The translations under genes were made by a program, and so were the position numbers. From Buxus sempervirens (lineage: Eukaryota > Streptophyta > Magnoliopsida > Buxales > Buxaceae), in assembly GCA_947561395.2 (NCBI GenBank), contig OX387194.1, positions 22,182,048 through 22,246,047 on the forward strand: 64,000 nt of DNA. The letters run 5' to 3'. The notes beneath the pieces are model-generated. The model was not told the DNA's origin. It saw only the letters and a program-made list of their open reading frames with translations, and ran no database searches. Shown here in pieces: positions 55,640 through 64,000 of the stretch; within the stretch, counting starts at the first letter, position 1, and each line of letters begins with the position of its first letter.

Positions 55640-57220
55640 ATTAAATTCAATAGTAATAGAAATACACAAGGTTACCTCCAAAGGCTTCTTCTTCAATGGA
55701 GAAACAAAGTTCTTCTCATGCCTTTAGTTCCTTCAACCTTTAATCTCTAGGTTGAAGAACCCTCTTCCCTTGTATCTAATGGTGGATGTTCACTCTCAAA
55801 CACCTAAATAAAAATCTCTTAGAAACCCTTTTACATACACAACAAGTGGTCACATGCCAATTACAAAACTTATAAGCATCTACAAAGAATATAATTTCTC
55901 CACATAGGGCTAGACATAACTCCATGTCCAAGCAAAAGTGCGAATAGCCTAACAATTACTAAAAGCCATTTACTAAGGCACTAGTTGGCATTCATTTTGG
56001 GAACTCATTCCAAGGCTTAGAATGAGTTCCATGGGCTAGAATAAATTTGAGAGGTTAAATGGGTGTTTAGTTTCATTTGGGAATGAGTATAAAAAATACA
56101 CTACAATCCAAAATCACCGTAAGACCCATTTTTTGATTTTCAGACTGAGTTTTGCAAGAGTGCGATGGAATACTTGTAATATTTATAAAAAATGGCAAAT
56201 TTGTAATATATACTATGCTCAACAAGAGTCAGTCGTCCTTCACCAAACATTAAACCTAAACCTTTCTCTAACTTTGCAAATTCATTCCCAATCCAGAATG
56301 AATCCCAAACGAAGCCTAAATATAAACCCCAGAATCTGTTCCCAATACATGCAGAAAATTACTGAGCTACAATCACTGCTAAGAATCAACTAACATTACC
56401 AAGCATTACCAAGGATATGCTGAAATGCAGCCCAGAGAACGAAATTCATACATAAAAGCACATGTTAATATATTTAATGCGGAAAAAATTAAACTTGATA
56501 AGTTCAGTGTAGCAGAAACAGTAATCCGGACACAAGTAACTGAACAAAATATAAGCAAGAGAATTATTAGAAGTGATATAGATGAGGAAGTCAGAACAGA
56601 ATGGACTAAAGGTTCTTAATCGATAGAGTGTTCTCACAGTGTTTAGAATCTACGAAATTGAAACAAATGAAGTACAAAGCTATTGAGCATGCATTGGATA
56701 AATTTGAGAGAGATTACCTACAAAATCCAACGGGAGGTATGTTTTGTGATGAACCGAAAGGAAAACAATGGGAAGACCGGTTGATGGTTCTTTCAAAATC
56801 AAAAGGAATCAATCGAGAATAGAAGAAATGGCTCCGAAGAATCCGATGAAGTACCCTTGGGCTAAGCCGGATTGTCTCTATCTCTCTTTCCCTTTCTCTC
56901 AGATTCTTTCCTCCCCTTTACACTCTTCGAGACAAAGCGTAAAGATATTTTTGTCTCTCGCCTCAAGCGATTCCACATTCTTCTTCGTTGATCGCGTTAA
57001 GGTGACTAAGGCATTTCCAGTGGTACCATGCCGCTTCTTCTTCTTCTTCTTCTTCGTCTGTTTCTTTATTATTATTATTTTTTTTCTCTCTTTTTTTCTT
57101 TCTTTCCTTTTTATCTTTTTTTTCTTTGGTTAAACTACCGATTATTTTTTTTTTTGGTAAATAATATGGTTAAACTACCGATACCATAACAAAACCAACA
57201 CCGTAGCTTTAAAATCACAT
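55640..57220. other. Mostly non-coding; one coding-like frame at 56628-56819
   Basis: 55640-55900 continues the target DNA of the long LTR. Short frames at 56130-56620 have no recognisable motif. A (CTT)n microsatellite (57030-57055) and T-rich runs (57060-57155) follow. The coding-like frame is described separately. Nothing else is supported. Confidence 0.4.
56628..56822 (+). CDS. Coding-like frame of unknown function, possible last exon
   Basis: I do not recognise this product. The frame reads KLKQMKYKAIEHALDKFERD, YLQNPTGGMFCDEPKGKQWE and DRLMVLSKSKGINRE, then a stop. The composition is that of a soluble, charged protein, and the frame is free of the low-complexity look of its neighbours. 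CACAGTGTTTAG at 56634-56645 could serve as a splice acceptor, so the real exon may start about 56646. Alternatively translation could start at the internal ATG of MKYKAIEH (56668). No upstream exon was identified. It could be a gene fragment captured by a transposon, a pseudogene or chance. Confidence 0.3.
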   Translation: MFSQCLESTKLKQMKYKAIEHALDKFERDYLQNPTGGMFCDEPKGKQWEDRLMVLSKSKGINRE

Positions 57221-57674
57221 ATTAAAATATTATGAAAAAGGTCACTTTTTACAATCATTTATAGACGCAGTCCAATAAGGTGCTAAATTACAAAAAAATG
57301 GTCATTTTTTATCAATAATTATAAAAAAATCCATCATAATTAAATTCAGGATCACTTTTTAAAAATAATTAAATTTAAAGATCACTTTACTTGAGACACA
57401 AATGCATTGTACGTGGGATACAAGCTTCAATACGCGGGATACACGTGCATCTTACATGGGACACAAGCACATTGTACGTGGGATATGAGTGCATCATTCG
57501 TGGACATAAGTGTGTTTTATCTACAATAGAATGACACTATTTCTTTTCTTTTTTTTGAAACAGGACACTTTAGGTCAATTACTTTTAAAAAGTAATACTT
57601 TTTTGTAAAATGTGATCTTTATGGACTATTTTTATAAATATAGGCTAAAAAGTGACCCTTTTCATAATTTTAAT
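57221..57674. mobile_element. Palindromic MITE with AAAAGTGACC-type terminal inverted repeats
   Basis: The left end ATTAAAATATTATGAAAAAG plus GTCACTTTTT and the right end AAAAAGTGACCCTTTTCATA plus ATTTTAAT are inverted repeats of about 35 bp with few mismatches. The interior repeats GTGGGATACAAG-like words four times (TACGTGGGATAC, TACATGGGACAC). It has no coding capacity. It abuts the next palindromic element without spacer. Confidence 0.75.
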
Positions 57675-58182
57675 GGGCTTTTCTGCAATCATATCCTTAT
57701 ATAATGTTATATTTGCATCTATATCCTCTTATTTTTAATATTTGTATTTATACCCTCCATTTTGCATAACGTTGCAATCGTATTCCCGACGTGAAAGTTC
57801 ATTAACTTTGGTTGTTTACTTTTATTAAATGACTAAAATAACCTTCTATAAAATAAAAATATTATGTGTTTATCTTACATATTATCTTATATTTTAATTT
57901 ATGTCCTTATATTACCATATTTATTGCACATATGTTTTATGCCATTGATATTAGCTTGCTCAATTAATAAATTTTCTTTAAAATTCCACCTAGCCACGTA
58001 ATCATTTGGCTATTTAATATTTTTATCTTATAGAAGGTTAATTTAGTCATTTAATAAAAATAAACAACAAACTTAATAAAATTTAGCATTAGGGGTACAC
58101 CTGCAATAATTATGCTAAAGGAAGGGGCATAAATACAAAAAACAAGAGGATATAGATGCAAATATATCATAATGTAGGAATA
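57675..58182. mobile_element. Palindromic MITE, split near its right end by long LTR copy 5 (tail at 60578-60597)
   Basis: The left arm, GGGCTTTTCTGCAATCATAT, ATTTGCATCTATATCCTCTT, ATGACTAAAATAACCTTCTA, is mirrored by the right arm, TAGAAGGTTAATTTAGTCAT, AAGAGGATATAGATGCAAAT. The two arms are separated by about 130 bp. The last part of the right arm, TATGACTACAAAAAGC, is found only after the LTR (60581-60596). It pairs with the left end, showing that the LTR inserted in this arm and duplicated GAATA. Confidence 0.8.
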
Positions 58183-58794
58183 TGTAACGCCCCGGATCCG
58201 AGTCACATGAAAACCCGTAACTCGTATCCAGAGGTTATTATAATTAATAGGATCAAACTACCAGAGTAAAGAAAAAACATGAAACTAAATATTTTTATGC
58301 AATAGAGTGCGCTAAACAAAACCCAACATGAAAACTCACATGACCAAATTTTCACTACCCGCAATTATCGGCTCTCCATACGTATCTGAAAAACAACAGA
58401 AATAAAAGAGTGAGATACGAATATCTCAGCAAGTAGCACATGCATGCAAGAATACACATCTTCAAATTTAAAAATTCTATGATCGAATAATCAGACGAGA
58501 AAACAAGGAACAACCGGTGAAGTCTGCGTACTCTGCTGACAGCATTGTTGACCCAAGAGTATAGGAAACCATCTAACTATAAGCAATTAACATCGGAAAT
58601 CCCTTGGTCAACAAAACCCAGATTAGTTTCAGAGAACATTAATAATATAGTCCATGCCTCAATAAGACAAATTCCACTAAGTATCCCATGGTATTCCAAC
58701 TGATAAGTAAACAACAAATCCACGTGGTCAATGTCATACAAATATTTGATTGGGTAATCAACATGCCAGAGCGACATCCACACCTCCATGTACA

Positions 58795-58920
58795 CAGTTC
58801 CGGCCTACTCAGGGTTTCGGATACTCTAAAATGACGGCCTACTCAGGGTTTCGTCATCCAATGCCGGCCTACTCAGGGTTTCGGCATTGACAACCAGGCC
58901 TACTCAGGGTTTCTGGCTGC
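58795..58920 (-). repeat. Four-unit hairpin array with invariant 15-nt loop, long LTR copy 5
   Basis: The 15-mer GCCTACTCAGGGTTT (plus strand) is repeated four times without change. Each copy is enclosed by a different complementary pair: TCCG/CGGA, ATGACG/CGTCAT, CAATGCCG/CGGCATTG and CCAG/CTGG. Loop conservation with stem variation that keeps pairing is seen directly. The units are spaced 28-36 bp apart. It corresponds in position to the TGTACT array of copy 4. Confidence 0.85.
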
Positions 58921-59519
58921 TCTACACCAGTCGTGGCAACACTCCATGGCCATGCCATTACACCAATAAAATAAAAGCATCACATTACTAAGCTTAAACA
59001 TCTGGATCCAAGACAAGCTAGACCAAAACAGTAAACATCGTATAATCTCAATTTCAATATCAAAACAAAACCATTCATTCCACATCATGTAAAAACTCAT
59101 CACAATTCATCACCTGTCCCTCTGGACCAAGCAGTACCTCAAGTACATTCAGTAATTTCTCATTTCCGTAACACAATTCATATGGAAGTAAAACTCAATG
59201 CATTCATACCAAGGAAATCCTTTCAATACATTTAAAGTTTCCAACAAGCGAAACCAGAAATACAATAACTTCTCAATCAAAACAGTGTATAGAACAAGGA
59301 AAAGCAACTGGTAACTCTTACTAGTTTGGTGTCCGGCACAATACTCATAAGTAACCTAAACTCAACTTAAAAACTCTTAAGAGGTTCACTAATTTTTCCC
59401 CTAATAATTTCATAGGCAAAATGGTTTCCCAGGTTCCTAACCAAGCGAATAGTGAAGTGGTTTAACCCCTAAGTAATGCAAATACTCTTGGTCAAATCAG
59501 AAATTCCATTTCAGTAAGC

Positions 59520-59790
59520 AAAATAGGTCTGCCGCTCACTTACTGAGGTGGGCGCGAGGTGAGCGCCAGTCGGCGGTGAAGAAAAAGGGTAAAATCGACC
59601 TGCCGCTCACCCGACGCTAGGTGAGCGTGAGATGAGCGCGAGATGGGCGCGAGGTGGGCGCGAGATGGGCGCATCGTTTTCTACTTCGCGCGAGATGAGC
59701 GCCAGCCGGGCGCGAGCTCGGCGGTAGGTCGTTGTTAACGGGGCGCCTACCTCTGAGGTGAGCGCCGGTGAGCGCGAGGTGAGCGGATAC
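59520..59790 (-). repeat. GCGC-rich degenerate array in long LTR copy 5
   Basis: About 270 bp are built of variants of GGTGAGCGCGAGATGGGCGC. It is the only strongly CpG-rich patch in this LTR. The sister copies carry differently worded GCGCC-rich segments at the same place (12113-12370, 53725-53930, about 63510-63795). Confidence 0.8.
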
Positions 59791-60081
59791 CCCCTGTGGT
59801 TTTCATTTCTCTGTTATTTTGAGATCTACATGACTGGCCGGTTTGTGAACCTCTGTAATGGTTCTACTACACTCCTAATACTCCCAGAAAACTTCCCAAC
59901 CATATTTGGAATTAATCTAAACACTTTCATTTGCAAATATAAATTAAATCCGGAGACTCTGTTCATGTAACTTCCCGAAAACCAGAAAACTCACACTATC
60001 ACTTTATATATAACCCATGCATCAGAATAATCTCGAGAGAAACAGAAAACACAAATCCCAGTGGTAAATCAGTGCTACTCA

Positions 60082-60219
60082 CCTTACTAAGACTTTCTTC
60101 AAGCTTCCGGCCATCCTGGAGATTTTTGACTTCGAGACAGACGGAAACCCTAACTCTCTCCAGAGCCGCGACCTTTTCCCCAAATCCCCGAAAAGTTGTA
60201 TGAGTTAGCTATTTATATA
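60082..60219 (-). promoter_or_regulatory. Promoter-leader-donor block of long LTR copy 5
   Basis: On the minus strand TATATAAA (60219-60212) is followed by about 120 bp containing AGAGTTAGGGTTTCCGTC and a GA-rich stretch. It ends with AGTAAG/GTGAGTAGC, donor GT at 60082-60081. The predicted intron to the acceptor at 58386 is about 1.7 kb. Confidence 0.5.
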
Positions 60220-60597
60220 GACACCACCCGGATTTAACCTAATTCACCCTTTGCTTTAAGAATCCCCTTTTTACCCCTCACTAGTGCAGGGTTTTCTGGA
60301 TTTACAAATATTGGCCCCCTTTTCTATTTATTCCCGGAGCCGAATATTTCCACCCTATTATTATTATTATTATTATTTTTTTGAACCCTGATGACCACAA
60401 GTTTCCCACAATTAATAAAACTTGATTTAACCAGTACCAACATCTATATGTGCATATATATATATTTCCATCTACTATTATTATTTGTTTATTTTCCTTA
60501 CTGTGACTGTTAATTTATTTTATTCTAGTATTATTATTATTATACTTTGTTTTCTTACTTAAAACTGGGGTCTTACAGAATATGACTACAAAAAGCT

Positions 60598-61513
60598 TGA
60601 AATAATAAGATAGAAGATGTTTGGTAATGTTTTTTTAAAAACAATTTGAAACCAAAAACCTTTCATATTGTTTTTATGTTTTTTAAAATAATTAACAAGA
60701 AACATGCTTGGTAATAATTAAGTCAAAAGCATTAGAATTTTAAAAAATTGCATTTGGTAACTAATTAAGAACTAATTTTGCTTATATATTTATATTACCT
60801 TACATAATAAGATGCATGAAGCCTAGGATGGTGTGCGCGCGTCGGGAAGCGGGGACCGCACATCTGACTCGCTCGAGGCACACAGGGGTGTGCACCTCTA
60901 CTTTCGGGGTGAATCGAGATTTGGAGTCACCATTGCCTGGTGGGATGCAGGCAAACACCTGGGTGCCTAGGTTTGTCTATTTAGGCGGTCTACGGCTTGA
61001 GATTCTGTTTAAGCTCTCGGTTATGGTCCGGGGAAGTCCGAAAACACCCCAGTCCACCCCGTCGAGTGATAGGTCCCACAGGTCTTCTGAGTTGGAGTCA
61101 ACTTTGTCTATCTCACCAAATTCCTATTCAGATATGCTCACTTTTTTTGTTAAGTTTGTGTAGGGACCACCTGAGTGGTGTGGATCTCCTTTACTTGATT
61201 TTATCTTTTTTTTATTCAGGTGATCTCTGTCTAATTGGGTGGGCCTCGTTGGAAGGGCCACAGATTCTTGGTGGGCTAAACATAGCCCACATGTCCGTTT
61301 GATGGACCTGGATCTATCCTAAGAAGGCCCTTTTAGGGTTTGGCTAATTTGATTGACTTTATTTTGGGTTTAGTGAAAAATTAGTTTAAGTTTTATTCAT
61401 GGGGGGCCTGGATGATCTATGGGCCCCTTGGGTGGGCCTCACAAGAGTTGCCTTAAAACTTGTTATCTTGAATTTAAATTTCATCTCCACTTAGGCTAAG
61501 AACGGGCTTAGGG
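60598..61513. other. Unassigned stretch, GC-richer from 60815
   Basis: 60598-60810 is AT-rich without structure. From about 60815 to 61110 base composition changes (GCGCGCGTCGGGAAGCGGGG, TTTGGAGTCACCATTGCC, GGGGAAGTCCGAAAACACCC). Such wording recalls the non-coding parts of large Ty3 retrotransposons, but no coding motif or terminus confirms it. Confidence 0.35.
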
Positions 61514-61764
61514 TGTAAAACCCCGACCCGGATTATAATTTAATTATTAAGATTAATTATCTAAAGTGTGATTATTAGACTAATTAAGTATTTGTGTTAT
61601 GAAGATGAGGTAAATGTGGAGTATTCTTGAGGATTTAGAGAAATCAAATGAACTTTATGAAGGTTATTGAGGTAAGTTTAATTAATGTTATTTCTAAATT
61701 CCAATTGTCTAAGATACTCTCCAATTAGCTTAAATGAATTGGAAATCAAATTCTGAAAAATTGG

Positions 61765-62950
61765 ACTTATGTGTATCTAGAGTAATTCCCAAGTATACCC
61801 ATGGTACCCCAAAGTTTACCCCAGGTACCCTCTCGGATAACACTAGTGTATACCCATGTATACCCCAAAATACTCCCAAGAATACTTAAAGTAACTCCTA
61901 AGAGTAACCAAGGTACCTCCCAAATATACCTTAAGTATCTCCCAAGAATACCCAAATAACCTCTCAAGTATACCCCAGGTACCCCACTTCTATAGCCAAG
62001 GTACACCCAAGTATTTCCTAAGGTACCCTACTTTAATTGCCTAAGGTACCCCTGTGTTTACTTAAGGTATCCCCTTGTGTTTGCCTAAGGTACCCCTATG
62101 TTTGCCTAAGGTATCTCCACATGTATACCTAAAGTACCCCTTATATTACCTAAAGCACCTCACTCATATTGACTAAGGTACCCCACTGTTTTTCTCAAAG
62201 TACCCCATTCGAATACCTAAAGTACCCCCTAATTATACCTAAGATACCTCATTTGTATTGCCTAAGGTATCTCTTTATTTTAACTAAGGTACCCTACTAT
62301 CTTACTTGAAGTACCCCTTGTTTAGCTAAAGTACATTCCCTTATACAGCTAGAGGTACCCCCTTTATATAACTAAAGTACCTCCAACATACCTAAGGTAC
62401 ATCCCCTATATTACCTAGGGTACACCTCTTGTATTTCCTAGAGGTACTCCTCTCATATAAGTAAAGTACCCCCACTGTTTTACCTAGGGTACACCCCCCT
62501 ATATAGCCAAAGTACCCCATTTGTATAACTAAAGTAACCCCTATATAAGTAAGGTAACCCCCATTGTTTTGCCTAAGGTATAACCCATTATATAGCTAAG
62601 GTACCCCCTCATGTAACTAAGGTACACCCCTTCTATAGTTAAGTACCCTCCTCAATATAACTGAGGTACACCCCCCTAAGCTTATCTAAAGTTTATTCTT
62701 TAGAATGACTAAGGTAAATCCCTTGAAACATCAAGGTACCTCTTCAAATAACTAAAGTACCCCTCATATAATTGAGGTACCCTTCTGTGTTAACTGAGGT
62801 ACACCTCCCAAGCATTCCTAAAGCATGCCTTTTGAAGTGGCTAAGGCAAACACCCCACTTAACACTAAGGTACCCCACTTAATACTAAGGCAGCCTACTC
62901 GAATAACACTAAGGTACCCCTGGTATGCCTTAGGTACACCCTAGGGTTTA
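61765..62950 (+). repeat. Degenerate minisatellite of CTAAGGTACCCC, about 40 units
   Basis: Units of about 25-35 bp share a core CTAAGGTACCCC or CTAAAGTACCCC, followed by a variable AT-rich spacer such as TATATAACTAA or TTGTATTGC. I estimate some 40 cores over 1.2 kb from spacing; the exact number was not counted. The array lies immediately upstream of the TATA box, in the U3-like part of the LTR. It is absent from the other copies. Confidence 0.9.
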
Positions 62951-63003
62951 GTTGAATAAAAGCTTAGTTCGGAGGTAGATTTGAAAGACCCAAAACTTGG
63001 GCA

Positions 63004-63011
63004 TATAAAAG
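63004..63011 (+). promoter_or_regulatory. TATA box of long LTR copy 6
   Basis: TATAAAAG, identical to the box of copy 2, is followed by a pyrimidine-rich start region and a GA-rich leader that ends at the donor CAA/GTAAGT at 63168. The GTAC array ends about 55 bp upstream. Confidence 0.55.
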
Positions 63012-64000
63012 GATGCCCTAATTTCTAATTAAGTGTTTGCAAACCCATTTCTCTTGTCTTGGTCGTATAAAACAAGAGGGAAAGTGTGAGAGTTTGCTTG
63101 AAGCTTCAAGAGGAAGAAGAAGAAGGAGAGAAGAGCTTGAAGAGAAGTTGAGCTTCTCCATTAGCAAGTAAGTAGCAACCCCTTCAAACAAAATGAATTA
63201 CTAAAATTCGTATTCTCTCTCTAGGGTTTGATTTATTTGAAGAAATGATCTTGCATGTTGCTATTTGCTTCTAAAATTCGTGGGTTTTGATGATATGATA
63301 CTCTTGTTTAATCTTCTATTGATTTGCCATGGATTTCCAGCTCTATTGATTATATTTCAGATTAGGGTTTGAGATTTGAGATGAATCTTTGGTTTGGAAA
63401 GTGTTTTAAAGCATCTTTGATGTTTTATGATAATCCTATTTGATGTTGGAAGTGTTGGAAATGATTTTCATGAGTTTTATGTTGAAAATAGTCAAAATAT
63501 TTCAAAATCCTGACCTTGCGATTAATCCTGAAAATTGGCGATTAATCCTGAGCCAAACCCCTAAAAACTAGCCTCTGTTATTTTAAATCGCGGCTCAGGA
63601 TTAACCTGGGCGATTAATCTAGATCCTCAGCGCGCGAACATTCAACTTCAGCGCGTGCGCGTCAATCTTGTTATAAACCTGAGGGCGTGTACCTTAAGCC
63701 TCAATGCCCGAACCTTGAACCTCAACGCGCGAACGTCGCCTAGCCTATTACCTCAGCGCGCGCGCGTCCAACCTTAACGTCCGCGCGTTGAACCTTATTT
63801 TTGAGAACTCTTCACCTTTTTTTCTCTCCAACCCTTTCCCAAATAACCCAAGCCTCTTGTACCACACCCTTATTTACATGTAAAGACTTAAGTAAATAAA
63901 GCAATAAATAGACATGACATTTACTTAAATGTCTTTCATGGAAATAAGGTTTTACCCCCCATTTGGAACCAATAAAAATACTCTCAAGGCCCAATTCCCA

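Larger units (their letters stand above)
58183..60577 (-). mobile_element. Long solo LTR, copy 5 (2.40 kb, reverse, TSD GAATA)
   Basis: On the minus strand it starts TGTAAGACCCCAG (60577) and ends CCGGGGCGTTACA (58183). GAATA flanks it exactly at 58178-58182 and 60578-60582, within a palindromic MITE. Order on the minus strand: (AAT)n, TATA box (60219-60212), leader, splice donor AAG/GTGAGT at 60082, a dense GCGC array (about 59790-59520), a four-unit hairpin array (58920-58795) and acceptor TTGTTTTTCAG ending at 58386. It is the shortest complete copy and the cleanest evidence that this family integrates like an LTR element. Confidence 0.9.
61514..64000 (+). mobile_element. Long LTR, copy 6 (5' part, runs off the right edge)
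   Basis: It starts TGTAAAACCCCGACCCGG (61514), which is the inverted form of the family's 3' end GGGGCGTTACA. It contains a 1.2-kb GTAC-rich array (61765-62950), TATA box 63004-63011, a GA-rich leader (GAAGAAGAAGAAGGAGAG), donor CAA/GTAAGT at 63168 and a CpG-rich segment near 63510-63795 (GCGATTAATCCTGA, then GCGCGCGAAC words). Whether it is a solo LTR or the left LTR of a complete element cannot be seen. The target 5-mer on the left is TAGGG. Confidence 0.75.

Noticed and set aside
57000-57133. Phenylalanine-rich hydrophobic frame resembling a membrane segment
   Set aside because: It arises from a (CTT)n microsatellite and T-runs; it has no start context and no homologous pattern.
61765-62950. 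GTAC array considered as centromeric satellite
   Set aside because: Units are short, very degenerate and confined within one LTR copy directly upstream of its promoter. Satellites have longer regular monomers over many kilobases.
1-64000. tRNA, rRNA or organelle-derived inserts
   Set aside because: I saw no TTCGAATCC-type tRNA arm with a matching acceptor, no rRNA-like blocks and no organelle gene motifs. Without a covariance search, short tRNA relics cannot be excluded.

Overview
The window is nuclear DNA of a flowering plant, and I see no intact host gene in it. Nearly all of the 64 kb is layered transposable elements: L1-type and RTE-type LINEs, one Ty1/copia element, a Ty3-type solo LTR, a family of very long solo LTRs, and foldback MITEs. 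Most are 5'-truncated, frameshifted or interrupted. The many target-site duplications (TSDs) that can still be read allow the insertion order to be reconstructed. This composition fits a TE-rich intergenic or pericentromeric plant region. I cannot name the species.

Layout. 1-5.5 kb: a long LTR (ending 4153) carries a minus-strand LINE and itself sits in an older LINE. 5.5-8.1 kb: AT-rich DNA with local duplications and a hAT-like MITE. 8.1-16.1 kb: a minus-strand RTE LINE split by an RNase-H-type LINE, which is split again by a 3.3-kb solo LTR (10736-14076). 16-26.5 kb: non-coding DNA, three LINE fragments, a gag-like exon (about 22.6-23.0 kb), a probable broken long LTR and a MITE. 26.5-31.9 kb: a decayed Copia element with both LTRs and a 5-bp TSD. 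32.2-45.6 kb: an RTE element split by an 11-kb minus-strand L1-type LINE. That LINE keeps ORF1, endonuclease, RT and RNase H, and contains a forward LINE, a Ty3-type solo LTR and a MITE. 47-52.2 kb: two more LINEs, a palindromic element and an LTR-like direct repeat. 52.5-64 kb: three more long LTRs and two palindromic MITEs, one of them split by an LTR.

The most unusual signal is the long-LTR family: copies ending at 4153, at 10736-14076, 52500-55639, 58183-60577 (reverse) and from 61514, and perhaps one from 24186. Their ends match TGTAARACCCC...GGGGCGTTACA. Two copies have perfect 5-bp TSDs (ATATC, GAATA) and one has an imperfect TSD. The copies share a layout despite strong divergence: a TATA box, a purine-rich leader, a consensus 5' splice site, about 2 kb of intron-like DNA and a pyrimidine tract with AG near the 3' end. 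Inside the intron-like part lie copy-specific tandem arrays. In several copies the repeat unit is a short invariant loop (TGTACT, TGTATCT, or a 15-nt GCCTACTCAGGGTTT) between complementary flanks that change together from unit to unit, so it resembles a covarying hairpin array. Another copy has an array of roughly 40 GTAC-centred motifs directly upstream of its TATA box.
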